Counted from the first letter of the stretch, positions 25,711 to 32,636 are shown. The stretch: DNA of 33,085 bases from an uncultured Bacteroidales bacterium (GCA_945487035.1 CALYTI010000024.1:1-33085), one strand, 5' to 3'. Notes: generated by a model not told the origin, from the sequence alone. A program made the numbers and translations.

Positions 25711-26904
25711 TTACTCTATCACTCCGAGTTCCTTGAAGATGACGGTGAGTTTCTCCACGGCTTCGTCTATATGCTCCTTCTGGTGGGTTGCCATCAGGGC
25801 GAAACGGATCAGCACATCCTTTTCCGGAACGGCAGGAGCGATTACCGGGGTGATGAAGACTCCCTGCTCGTATGCGAGGGTGACAATCTGAAGAGCCTTG
25901 TTGGTGTCGCGCACCATCAGAGGGATAATAGGGGATTCGGTTGCATTGATATCGAAACCGTTCTCGCGGAAGCGCTTCCAGGCGTAGCGGGTGATGTCCC
26001 AGAGGTGCTCAAGACGCTCGGGCTCGCTCTGCATTATGTCCAGAGCCTTGCTTGCGGCGGCAACGGATGCCGGGGTCATCGAGGCGCTGAATATCAGTGA
26101 GCGGGAGTTGTGCTTGAGGTAGTTGATGACATCGTGGCTTCCGGCGATGAATCCTCCCAGCGAGCCGAAGCTCTTGGAGAAGGTACCCATAATGAGGTCC
26201 ACCTTGTCGGTGAGGCCGAAATGGTTAGCCGTGCCGGCTCCGTTTTTGCCGAACACACCGAGCCCGTGAGCGTCGTCAATCATTACCGATGCGTTGTACT
26301 GTTCGGCAAGTTCTGTGAGTCTTGGGAGCGGTACGAGGTCTCCGAGCATCGAATATACGCCGTCAACGACAATGAGCTTCGGTGCGTCGGGTTCGCAGGC
26401 CTTGAGCTTTTTCTCAAGGGCGTCCATGTCGTTGTGCTTGAATTTATAGACAGTGCTCCAGCCGAGGCGGCTTCCGTCTATGATGCAGGCGTGGTCGGTG
26501 TCATCGAGAAGGGTGTATCCTCCACGGAATCCGAGGGCGGACACTACTCCGAGATTTACCTGGAATCCGGTACTGAAGGTTACCGCTTCCTCCATTCCGA
26601 CAAACTTGGCGAGCTTTTCTTCAAGTTCGTTATGGATATCAAGAGTTCCGTTCAGGAAGCGGCTGCCGGAGCAGCTGGTTCCGTACTTCTGGACAGCAGC
26701 GATTGCTGCTTCTTTGAGCCTCGGGTCGTCTGAGAGTCCGAGGTAGGAATTTGAGCCGAACATCAGGGCCTTATGGCCGTCTGCCATTGTTACGACAGGG
26801 TCTTGTCCGGACGAAATAGCTTTGTAGTAAGGGTAGATTCCGGCGGCTTTTGCCTCCTGCGGAACCGTGTACTTACCGCACAGTTCGTTCAATAATTTGT
26901 TCAT
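25711..26904 (-). CDS. spt: Serine palmitoyltransferase-like alpha-oxoamine synthase
   Basis: PLP-dependent enzyme predicted to condense serine with a fatty acyl-CoA, the first step of sphingolipid synthesis, in the cytoplasm. The 397-residue product shows the family landmarks: FGSNSYLGLS (49-58), GTSCSGSRFLNGT, His138 stacking on PLP, DDAHG (210-214), and the PLP lysine Lys244 in GTFSKSFGSLGG. The N-terminus (VPQEAKAAGIYPYYK) closely resembles Bacteroides serine palmitoyltransferases as remembered. The related enzymes KBL (2-amino-3-ketobutyrate ligase) and BioF share the fold and are the main alternatives; the downstream SDR and absence of tdh or bio genes favour the sphingolipid role. Confidence 0.85.
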   Translation of the reverse strand: MNKLLNELCGKYTVPQEAKAAGIYPYYKAISSGQDPVVTMADGHKALMFGSNSYLGLSDDPRLKEAAIAAVQKYGTSCSGSRFLNGTLDIHNELEEKLAKFVGMEEAVTFSTGFQVNLGVVSALGFRGGYTLLDDTDHACIIDGSRLGWSTVYKFKHNDMDALEKKLKACEPDAPKLIVVDGVYSMLGDLVPLPRLTELAEQYNASVMIDDAHGLGVFGKNGAGTANHFGLTDKVDLIMGTFSKSFGSLGGFIAGSHDVINYLKHNSRSLIFSASMTPASVAAASKALDIMQSEPERLEHLWDITRYAWKRFRENGFDINATESPIIPLMVRDTNKALQIVTLAYEQGVFITPVIAPAVPEKDVLIRFALMATHQKEHIDEAVEKLTVIFKELGVIE

Positions 26905-26925
26905 AATAGGTTGGTTTTAGCGGTG

Positions 26926-26933
26926 CAAATATA
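26926..26933 (-). promoter_or_regulatory. -7 box for the spt-SDR operon
   Basis: The minus strand reads TATATTTG, an exact TAnnTTTG match, 21 nt before the spt ATG. No clear -33 TTG is seen. It supports transcription of spt and the SDR gene from here. Confidence 0.55.
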
Positions 26934-26950
26934 CAAACTTTTTGAGAACT

Positions 26951-27094
26951 GCCCCCTGTCGGCCGCGGCAGCAGATTGCTACCCACAGTCTCCGGTCCCC
27001 GTTACCATCGCCATTTCAGCTGAGGGTGGGAGCCTGTCCGAAAAATAGCCACTCCAGCTGCTTCTATCCATGCCAGAGTATGTCTGGAGGGGGA
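26951..27094. other. Gene-free stretch with a partial dispersed GC-rich repeat
   Basis: No supportable gene. Bases 26952-26963 (CCCCCTGTCGGC) equal the left arm of the hairpin repeat at 27700-27711, so a decayed copy of that intergenic repeat probably lies here. The remainder to 27094 shows no recognisable feature. Confidence 0.4.
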
Positions 27095-27199
27095 TGAAAT
27101 TGTAAGATATTGATAATCAATAGTATAGTTATTTCGTATGGGTGTTTTTACCCCATACGAAATAATTAATCCGCTATGTATCAAGTATTTACAATTTCA
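27095..27199. repeat. 105-bp nested palindromic (MITE-like) element
   Basis: The ends are perfect 11-bp inverted repeats (TGAAATTGTAA at 27095-27105, complement at 27189-27199), flanked by a G-run on the left and a C-run on the right. At the same centre (about 27147) lies a 14-bp perfect hairpin (27129-27142 with 27152-27165), extendable to 17 pairs, with a 9-nt loop. The left arm also holds a 15-nt palindrome (27108-27122). The AT-rich composition differs from the surroundings. No transposase or intact ORF is inside. It resembles a miniature inverted-repeat element, but no clear target-site duplication was found. Confidence 0.7.
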
Positions 27200-27290
27200 C
27201 CCACCCCCACCCGCGGCTTTTCGTCGAGCAATCGGCCATCATTCATTACCCCACCATCATCCAACTCCTTGATTAATACTATCGCCCTTG

Positions 27291-27535
27291 CCCGATGTTA
27301 CAGATGAGGAAGAAATACTGCGTGGAAGGCGGTTTTTGCTCCCGATGTGACAGATGGGGAAGGATAACTGCGTGGAAGGCGGTTTTTGCTCCCGATGTGT
27401 TAGATGGAGAAAACAGGGATGTGCCACAGAGAGCAGTGTAGGGCATGGTGCTGGTTTCCCGATGTTACAGATGAGGAAGAAATACTGCGTGGAAGGCCGT
27501 TTTTGCTCCTGATGCGTTAGATGAGGAAAGTAGGG
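27291..27535. repeat. 50-bp tandem repeat, three full and two partial copies
   Basis: Full copies lie at 27291-27340, 27341-27390 and 27458-27507; partial copies start at 27391 and 27508. Each begins CCCGATG and contains TGCGTGGAAGG followed by a GTTTTTGCT end. The first and third full copies differ at one base only. The two abutting copies have no spacer, so this is not a CRISPR array. Reading frames across it are not conserved (50 is not a multiple of 3), so it is probably non-coding. From 27545 a short GGGGAAACAG motif is repeated as well. Confidence 0.8.
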
Positions 27536-27606
27536 ATGGAGGGTTGGGGAAACAGGGATAGTGGGGAAACAGAGAGGTCGCGGGAGGGACTGCCGGATAC
27601 GAATAA

Positions 27607-27629
27607 ACGACAACCATAGTGGCTGTCGT
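27607..27629 (-). terminator. Hairpin after the tRNA-Gly 3' fragment
   Basis: A stem ACGACA/TGTCGT extended by CC/GG with one mismatch and a 5-nt loop, followed on the minus strand by TTATTC. It takes the same place relative to the tRNA fragment as the strong terminator does relative to the intact tRNA-Gly, though its sequence differs. Confidence 0.5.
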
Positions 27630-27636
27630 AATCTTT

Positions 27637-27665
27637 GAGCGGAAAACGGGGCTCGGACCCGCGAC
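27637..27665 (-). pseudogene. Duplicated 3' portion of tRNA-Gly (T-arm and acceptor strand)
   Basis: Bases 27639-27665 are identical over 27 nt to 27800-27826, the 3' end of the intact tRNA-Gly gene, and the match continues outside the tRNA with one deleted base. The 5' half of the tRNA (acceptor, D-arm, anticodon arm) is missing. In its place is a perfect hairpin GACGTCGC/GCGACGTC (27663-27683). It cannot encode a tRNA. It may be a remnant attachment site left by an integrated element, or part of a local segment duplication. Confidence 0.8.
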
Positions 27666-27739
27666 GTCGCTTTGCGCGACGTCAAAGCTATATTCGTTAC
27701 CCCCTGTCGGCTTTGCCGACATCCCCTCGGGGGAGGGTT
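27663..27739. repeat. Cluster of GC-rich intergenic hairpins
   Basis: Three hairpins follow each other: 27663-27683 (8-bp stem), 27706-27720 (GTCGGC/GCCGAC with a TTT loop) and 27722-27734 (TCCCC/GGGGA). The last two are enclosed by complementary ACCCC and GAGGGT. Similar CCCCCTGTCGGC arms are familiar as dispersed intergenic repeats in Bacteroidales; a partial copy is at 26952. Confidence 0.6.
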
Positions 27740-27761
27740 GAGCTCGCGGGATAACAGAATA

Positions 27762-27792
27762 CAAAAAAACACCTCAACTTGCGTTGAAGTGT
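27762..27792 (-). terminator. Intrinsic terminator of tRNA-Gly
   Basis: On the minus strand a 10-bp stem (ACACTTCAAC with GTTGAGGTGT, one G-U) with a GCAA loop is followed by seven T residues. It begins 4 nt after the encoded CCA of tRNA-Gly. Confidence 0.9.
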
Positions 27793-27795
27793 CTT

Positions 27796-27871
27796 TGGAG
27801 CGGAAAACGGGGCTCGGACCCGCGACCTCAACCTTGGCAAGGTTGCGCTCTACCAACTGAGCTATTTCCGC
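27796..27871 (-). tRNA. tRNA-Gly (anticodon GCC), CCA encoded
   Basis: The 76-nt gene folds as a full cloverleaf: acceptor GCGGAAA/TTTCCGC, D-arm GCTC-AGTTGGTA-GAGC, anticodon arm CAACC-TTGCCAA-GGTTG, 5-nt variable loop, T-arm GCGGG-TCCGAGC-CCCGT, discriminator T and encoded CCA. The anticodon GCC reads GGC and GGT. The T-loop starts TCC rather than the near-universal TTC, so position 55 is C instead of U. It has its own promoter and terminator and lies 108 nt downstream of pheS on the same strand. Confidence 0.95.
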
Positions 27872-27894
27872 ATTCGGTTTCCCGATTGGGACTG

Positions 27895-27927
27895 CAAATA
27901 TACAACGATATTTTGAATCCGCAAAAA
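27895..27927 (-). promoter_or_regulatory. Full Bacteroides-type promoter of tRNA-Gly
   Basis: On the minus strand TTTTTG (27922-27927), 19 nt, then TATATTTG (27895-27902): both -33 and -7 elements at the standard spacing. The -7 box ends 23 nt before the tRNA 5' end. This is the best promoter in the window. Confidence 0.8.
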
Positions 27928-27979
27928 TTTCTTCAAATTTTCTGCAAAAAACTGAAGCCACCGGTACCGCAAGCAGGCG

Positions 27980-29017
27980 CTACACCTCAATCGCGGTATT
28001 GAATTCCCTCAGGAACCTCAGGTCATTCTCGAAATAGTGACGGAGGTCGTTCACCTGCCACTTGAGCATAGCGATGCGCTCCAGTCCCATACCGAAGGCA
28101 AAACCGCTGTACTTTTCCGGGTCGATGCCCGAAGCCTTGAGCACATTAGGGTCCACCATACCGCAGCCCAGGATTTCGAGCCAGCCCGTACCCTTGCAGA
28201 TATTGCAACCCTTGCCGTGACAGATATTGCAGCTCACATCCACCTCAGCCGAAGGCTCGGTGAACGGGAAATAAGAAGGCCGCATACGGATTTCGGTCTC
28301 CGGGCCGAACATCTCGCGGGCAAACAGCAGAATCGCCTGCTTCAAATCCGCGAAAGTCACATTCTCGTCAATATAGAGTCCCTCAATCTGGTGGAAAATG
28401 CAGTGTGCACGCGCACTTATGGCCTCATTGCGGAACACTCGTCCAGGGCAGACCACGCGAATCGGCAGCGGCATAGTCTCCATAGCACGGACCTGCACGC
28501 TGGAGGTGTGGGTGCGCAGCAGCAGAGGATTGAGATGCCCGGCAGACACAAAGAAAGTATCCTGCATATCACGGGCAGGGTGGTTGGCCGGGAAATTGAG
28601 TGCCTCGAACACGTGATGGTCATCCTCAATCTCCGGACCCTCCGCAACATCGTATCCGAACTTGCGGAAAATATCCACAATCTCCTGACGGACAATGCTC
28701 ACAGGATGGCGCGAACCGAGTTCCATAGGGTCTCCCGGCAGCGACGGGTCAGCCTTGGGAGCCGACTCGTCTTCTATTGCAGCGAGAGCGGCCTTAAGCT
28801 CCTCAATCTTGGCTATGGCCTTCTGTTTCAACTCATTGAGCGGACGCCCGAACTCCCTTTTGGCAGCTCCGTCCACAGAACGGAACTCCTCGAAAAGAGC
28901 TGTAATCTCACCCCTTTTGCCAAGATAGCGCACGCGCGCTTCCTCTACATCCTTGGCTGTCTTGCACTTGAGGGCATCGAGGTCCTCAAGGATTTTCTGT
29001 ATATCTTCCTTTTTCAT
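27980..29017 (-). CDS. pheS: Phenylalanine--tRNA ligase alpha subunit
   Basis: Charges tRNA-Phe with phenylalanine in the cytoplasm as an alpha2-beta2 enzyme with PheT, which is not in the window. The 345-residue product has an N-terminal coiled-coil domain (about 1-85), then the class II core: motif 1 region (FPANHPARDMQDTFFV), motif 2 (RVVCPGRVFRNE), and motif 3 near the end (GFAFGMGLERIAML). An insertion with CNICHGKGCNIC (about 265-277), a four-cysteine putative metal knuckle, is typical for this phylum. The ATG at 29017 is chosen over the longer frame from 29053 because MKKEDIQKIL is the usual start. It lies 1 nt after a small secreted-protein gene, from whose promoter it is probably transcribed. 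Confidence 0.97.
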   Translation of the reverse strand: MKKEDIQKILEDLDALKCKTAKDVEEARVRYLGKRGEITALFEEFRSVDGAAKREFGRPLNELKQKAIAKIEELKAALAAIEDESAPKADPSLPGDPMELGSRHPVSIVRQEIVDIFRKFGYDVAEGPEIEDDHHVFEALNFPANHPARDMQDTFFVSAGHLNPLLLRTHTSSVQVRAMETMPLPIRVVCPGRVFRNEAISARAHCIFHQIEGLYIDENVTFADLKQAILLFAREMFGPETEIRMRPSYFPFTEPSAEVDVSCNICHGKGCNICKGTGWLEILGCGMVDPNVLKASGIDPEKYSGFAFGMGLERIAMLKWQVNDLRHYFENDLRFLREFNTAIEV

Positions 29018-29018
29018 A

Positions 29019-29426
29019 TTACTTGCTGCTTCGTTTTGCTGCACGCTTGTCACGCGCCTTTTTGTCCTTTCCCGCTCCCTGCTTCAAATACTTGGTCCAC
29101 TGCTGCTCGTCAAAAACCTTGGAGAAGGAATTGTAAATCCGTTCCATCCACTTGTCCTGAATCTGGACATACACATCGGAACTGGAGACCTTGGCAGCAC
29201 TCTTTGCCATCAACTCTTCCCTCATAGCATTGTAGTCGTGGGTAAGAATCGAATCCACATAGAACACCTGCCAACTTTCCAACTCGAGAGTTTCCTCAAG
29301 TTTGCTCACTTCGGTCTGTATCATCTCGTACAGTTTCTTCTCCTCATCCTCCGGCCCCTGCTGGGCAAAGGCACAGAAAGGAAGAAGCAACGCGCAGGCG
29401 ATAGAGAGTAAACGGAAATATTTCAT
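29019..29426 (-). CDS. Small secreted protein of unknown function upstream of pheS
   Basis: The 135-residue product has a signal peptide (MKYFRLLSIACALLLPFCAFA, cleavage before QQ). The mature part is charged and helical (EEKKLYEMIQTEVSKLEETL), and the tail is Lys/Arg-rich (KKARDKRAAKRSSK). No known catalytic motif is visible. It shares an operon with pheS, 1 nt apart. Helical Spy-like periplasmic proteins look similar, but nothing specific supports that. Confidence 0.8.
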   Translation of the reverse strand: MKYFRLLSIACALLLPFCAFAQQGPEDEEKKLYEMIQTEVSKLEETLELESWQVFYVDSILTHDYNAMREELMAKSAAKVSSSDVYVQIQDKWMERIYNSFSKVFDEQQWTKYLKQGAGKDKKARDKRAAKRSSK

Positions 29427-29452
29427 TAACTTCGCGTGATTGAATTAGCTTA

Positions 29453-29460
29453 CAAAAATA
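29453..29460 (-). promoter_or_regulatory. -7 box for the small secreted protein-pheS operon
   Basis: The minus strand reads TATTTTTG, an exact TAnnTTTG match, 26 nt before the ATG at 29426. The 51-bp gap 29427-29477 also has to carry the promoter of the divergent dipeptidase gene, for which no clear box is seen. Confidence 0.5.
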
Positions 29461-29477
29461 AGAATTATCTGTAGAAA

Positions 29478-31160
29478 ATGAAAAAGCTTCTGACCATTGC
29501 TCTCAGCGCGGCCCTGCTTTCCAGCATTCCGGCCGGCGCCTGCACCAACGTCATCATTACCCGCGGAGCCAGCAAGGACGGCTCCACCATCGTTTCGTAT
29601 GCAGCCGACTCGCACGTGCTGTACGGCGAGCTTTATTTCCACCCGGCAGCCAAGTGGAAGGCGGGTGCAATGCTCCCGATTGTCGAATGGGACACCTACC
29701 GTCCGACCGGCAGCATCCCGCAGGTTGCGCAGACCTTCCAGACTATGGGCAATATGAACCAGCATCAGCTCATCATTGCCGAGACCACCTGGGGAGGCCG
29801 GGAGGAGCAGGTTAACGAGGACGGCATTATGGACTATGGTTCGCTGATATACGTGACCCTGCAGCGTGCCCGCACCGCCCGCGAAGCGATAAGCACTATC
29901 GTTGAGCTCGCCAATACCTATGGTTATCCGTCCGAAGGCGAGACCTTCTCCATTGCGGATACCGAGGAGGCGTGGATTATGGACCTTGTCGGCAAGGGCA
30001 AGGAGAAGGGAATAGTATGGGTGGCTCGCCGGGTGCCGGACGGATTCATCTGCGCCCACGCCAACCAGTGCCGCATCACCCGCTTCCCGCTTGACGACCC
30101 GCAGAACTGCCTCTACGCGCCGGATGTAATCGACTTCGCACGCCGCCAGGGCTGGTACGAGGGGCCGGACGAGGAGTTCAGCTTCCGCGATGCCTACAAC
30201 CCGCTCGACTTCTCGGGCGCAAGGGCCTGTGAAGCAAGGGCTTGGGCTGCTTTCAACATTCTGTGCGACGGAAGCTTCACCTACGAGCATAACGGGGAAC
30301 TGGTCAGCGCACCGGCTTCCGATTGGCTCGAATATGCCCTTGGGCACGAGCTTGACGGCGAGATGCCGCTGTTCGTGCAGCCTTCTCGCAAGATCAGCGC
30401 AAAGGACGTGGCGGATGTGATGCGCGACCACTTCGAGGGCACGCCTATGGATATGAGGGTTGACGCCGGCGCGGGCGGAAATGCCTGCCCATACCGCTGG
30501 AGGCCTATGGGCTTCGAGGTGGACGGCGTGAACTATGTCAACGAAAGGGCAATAGCCACCCAACAGACCGGCTTCTGGTTTGTCGCCCAGGCGCGAGGCT
30601 ACCTTCCGGACGAAGTGGGTGCCATGCTTTGGTTCGGCACAGATGACGCTGCAACGTCCTATCTCACACCTTGTTACGTCAACTCTAGCGAAGTGCCTGA
30701 GTGCCTGCGCGTAGGCAATGGAGATATGCTGCATTATTCGCCTACATCCTCTTTCTGGCTCTGCAACCGCGTGGCACAGGCCTGCTACAAGATGTACAAC
30801 CAGATGGAGCCGGTGGTACGCGCAAAGGCCGATGCATTCGAGCGCGGTCAGATGGAGGAGGCAGTGCCAGCAATGGACGCCAAGCTCGCGCAGCTCGTCT
30901 CTTCCGGCAAGACCAAAAAGGCCATCAAGGAGATGACCCGCTACACCCTCAGCACAGCTTCCGCCCAGTTCGAAGAGTGGAAGGCGCTTGAGGAACTGCT
31001 GCTGGTGAAATTCATCGACGGCAATGTGAAGGCCCAGGAGGCAGACGGAAGCTTCAAGCATTCGCAATACCACACCGGCACGCCGGCAGGTCTTACGCAG
31101 CCGGGATATACCGAGGCCTGGAAGCGCGCCGCAGCCCGCGAAGGACTTCGCCGAGACTAG
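29478..31160 (+). CDS. Secreted C69-family dipeptidase
   Basis: The 560-residue exported Ntn-type hydrolase has a signal peptide ending in SSIPAGA; Cys22 (ACTNVIITRGAS) would become the N-terminal nucleophile after cleavage, as in the C69 (PepD) family. Further conserved parts are DGSTIVSYAADSH, AETTWGGREE, DYGSLIYVTLQRARTAREAI, FSIADTEEAWIMDLVGKG and ANQCRIT. Such enzymes cleave dipeptides in the periplasm or outside the cell, which suits an amino-acid or peptide-using gut bacterium. It ends 24 nt before the converging nucleosidase gene. Confidence 0.93.
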   Translation: MKKLLTIALSAALLSSIPAGACTNVIITRGASKDGSTIVSYAADSHVLYGELYFHPAAKWKAGAMLPIVEWDTYRPTGSIPQVAQTFQTMGNMNQHQLIIAETTWGGREEQVNEDGIMDYGSLIYVTLQRARTAREAISTIVELANTYGYPSEGETFSIADTEEAWIMDLVGKGKEKGIVWVARRVPDGFICAHANQCRITRFPLDDPQNCLYAPDVIDFARRQGWYEGPDEEFSFRDAYNPLDFSGARACEARAWAAFNILCDGSFTYEHNGELVSAPASDWLEYALGHELDGEMPLFVQPSRKISAKDVADVMRDHFEGTPMDMRVDAGAGGNACPYRWRPMGFEVDGVNYVNERAIATQQTGFWFVAQARGYLPDEVGAMLWFGTDDAATSYLTPCYVNSSEVPECLRVGNGDMLHYSPTSSFWLCNRVAQACYKMYNQMEPVVRAKADAFERGQMEEAVPAMDAKLAQLVSSGKTKKAIKEMTRYTLSTASAQFEEWKALEELLLVKFIDGNVKAQEADGSFKHSQYHTGTPAGLTQPGYTEAWKRAAAREGLRRD

Positions 31161-31166
31161 CCGCTG

Positions 31167-31183
31167 CGGGGGCTCTGCACCCG
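31167..31183. repeat. GGGGGCTCTGC hairpin between convergent genes
   Basis: The 17-nt stem-loop (7-bp stem with one mismatch, TCT loop) differs at one base from the perfect hairpin at 32678-32694. It fills the gap between the dipeptidase and nucleosidase stops and may act as a two-way terminator, although no T-run follows. Confidence 0.5.
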
Positions 31184-31184
31184 A

Positions 31185-31808
31185 TTACAGTATGTCGAGA
31201 AGCTGACGCAGCAGGGAGAAGGAATTCCTGCTGACATCGGACCAGAAACCGTCGTAAAGTTCCTGATGGGATTTTTCGGCGGTTGTTACGTCACTGATGG
31301 CCCTGAAGCACAGGAACGGCACCCCGTAGAGATGGCATACCTGCGCGATTGCGGCAGACTCCATATCGCAGGCAAGGGCGTCCGGATAGAGGGCTTTGAT
31401 TCTGAGGTCCTCTTCGAGGGAAGATATAAACTGGTCTCCGGTGCAGATGAGGCCCTTATGGATGGTGTGGGCGCATTGCAGGCTTTCAACCTTTCGGATC
31501 AGACCCGGGTCGGCGGCGAAGCGCTGCGGCAGACCCTGCACCTGGCCTCGGAGATTCCCTTCTCCGCACCACACATCGTGATATGCGACCTCTGTCCCGA
31601 CAACAAAGTCACCTACCTGAAGGCAGGCATCAATGCCTCCGGCCACACCGGAGTTGATGATGCAGTCCGGTCTTTGGGTGAGAATCAATTCGGTAGCAGT
31701 ACGGGCCGCGTTGACTTTGCCTATTCCGGCCTTTACCACATTGGGGATTCCACATCCGGTCAGCGCGTCGAACTCGCTGTCCATTGCGACGATTATTCCT
31801 GTTTTCAT
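31185..31808 (-). CDS. mtnN: 5'-methylthioadenosine/S-adenosylhomocysteine nucleosidase
   Basis: Cytoplasmic enzyme that splits MTA and SAH into adenine and the ribosyl sugar, part of methionine salvage and the activated methyl cycle. The 207-residue product matches the family: IIVAMDSEFDAL with Glu12, AGIGKVNAA, NSGVAGGID, then ALACDMESAAIAQVC with Glu150 binding the ribose and Asp173 in AISD as catalytic acid. The protein is somewhat shorter than the roughly 230 residues of E. coli MTAN. It stands alone, with a promoter box 7 nt before the ATG. Confidence 0.94.
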   Translation of the reverse strand: MKTGIIVAMDSEFDALTGCGIPNVVKAGIGKVNAARTATELILTQRPDCIINSGVAGGIDACLQVGDFVVGTEVAYHDVWCGEGNLRGQVQGLPQRFAADPGLIRKVESLQCAHTIHKGLICTGDQFISSLEEDLRIKALYPDALACDMESAAIAQVCHLYGVPFLCFRAISDVTTAEKSHQELYDGFWSDVSRNSFSLLRQLLDIL

Positions 31809-31815
31809 ACGGGTG

Positions 31816-31823
31816 CAAAGATA
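31816..31823 (-). promoter_or_regulatory. -7 box very close to the mtnN start
   Basis: The minus strand reads TATCTTTG, an exact TAnnTTTG match, ending 7 nt before the ATG; a TTG lies 23 nt upstream. The mRNA would have almost no leader. The gap 31809-31950 is a divergent promoter region shared with the outer-membrane protein gene, whose best box is an imperfect TATTTTCG at 31908-31915. Confidence 0.5.
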
Positions 31824-31950
31824 CCTTCTTTTCGGAAATTCTTGTACAATAGCTATGCTTTCTGTAACGTTTTGGAAGGTTTATGCATCATATTGGTATA
31901 TTGTGCGTATTTTCGCTTCCGCACAAATAACTTTTAGAAAACAATTTGAA

Positions 31951-32613
31951 ATGAAAAAAGTAATTCTTGCAGCTGCGGCTCTCGCAGTATCAATCAGCTC
32001 TTTTGCACAGATTTCAGTAAGTGCAGGCTATGTCAATGATGCCTACAGGCAGACTATCAACATCTCTGACAACACAACCAACAATTCCAAGTACGCCAAC
32101 AACGGATTCTACCTTGAAGGAGCTTACAGTTATGCTCTTAACAATGATTTCAGTCTCAGCGCAGGTCTGCGTTTCTCCTGGCTCGGCCGCACCGATAACG
32201 GAAATTATGACCTCGGCTCAATCCACGTAGGAGATGCTACCGCCAAGACCAAGGAAATGTACCTCAGCATTCCTGTGACCGCAAACTATGCTTACGCTGT
32301 CAACAAGGATGTGCGCGTGTTCGCTTTTGCAGGTCCAAGCCTTGCAATCGGTCTTTCAAGCAAAACTGATGTCACTGCTGCTGTTCTCGGCCAGTCAAGC
32401 ACTACCAATGTGGACAACTACGGCAAGGATGACGAGGGCAACTGCAGCTACAACCGCACAAATCTTTACCTCGGAGCAGGTTTGGGTGTTGATTTGATGA
32501 ATATGGTTCGCGTATCCCTCGGTTATGACTTCGGTCTTCTCAACCGCAGTGCTGTCGACAAGACCACCCTCAAGCAGAACCAATTCCGCATCGGAGTGGC
32601 ATACCTCTTCTAA
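31951..32613 (+). CDS. Outer-membrane beta-barrel protein (porin/OmpW-like fold), function unknown
   Basis: The 220-residue protein has a signal peptide (MKKVILAAAALAVSISSFAQ) and alternating beta-strands typical of small outer-membrane barrels (NGFYLEGAYSYAL; LSAGLRFSWLGR; MYLSIPVTANYAYAV; VFAFAGPSLAIGLS; VRVSLGYDFGLL), ending in FRIGVAYLF with a C-terminal Phe that suits BAM-dependent assembly. The frame is open far upstream, but the ATG at 31951 gives the signal peptide. It is a single-gene unit with a strong terminator. Substrate or role cannot be told. Confidence 0.88.
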   Translation: MKKVILAAAALAVSISSFAQISVSAGYVNDAYRQTINISDNTTNNSKYANNGFYLEGAYSYALNNDFSLSAGLRFSWLGRTDNGNYDLGSIHVGDATAKTKEMYLSIPVTANYAYAVNKDVRVFAFAGPSLAIGLSSKTDVTAAVLGQSSTTNVDNYGKDDEGNCSYNRTNLYLGAGLGVDLMNMVRVSLGYDFGLLNRSAVDKTTLKQNQFRIGVAYLF

Positions 32614-32636
32614 GAAGCATACCGCACACATCATAT

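Noticed and set aside
27002..27184. Short open frame of 60 codons on the minus strand
   Set aside because: It consists mostly of the arms of the 105-bp palindrome and has no start context or promoter.
27291..27535. Possible CRISPR array
   Set aside because: The 50-bp units abut each other without spacers of regular length, and no cas gene is present.
27257..27961. Open frame of 234 codons on the minus strand across the repeat region and tRNA-Gly
   Set aside because: It runs through the tRNA gene, its terminator and the 50-bp repeats, and contains peptides that are just translated tRNA sequence.
28037..29227. Open frame of 396 codons on the plus strand opposite pheS
   Set aside because: Antisense to pheS and the small secreted-protein gene; no recognisable domain.
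29445..31073. Open frame of 542 codons on the minus strand opposite the C69 dipeptidase
   Set aside because: It lies wholly antisense to a gene with clear family motifs, and its composition is the His/Ala/Val-rich pattern expected from the complement of a GC-biased gene.
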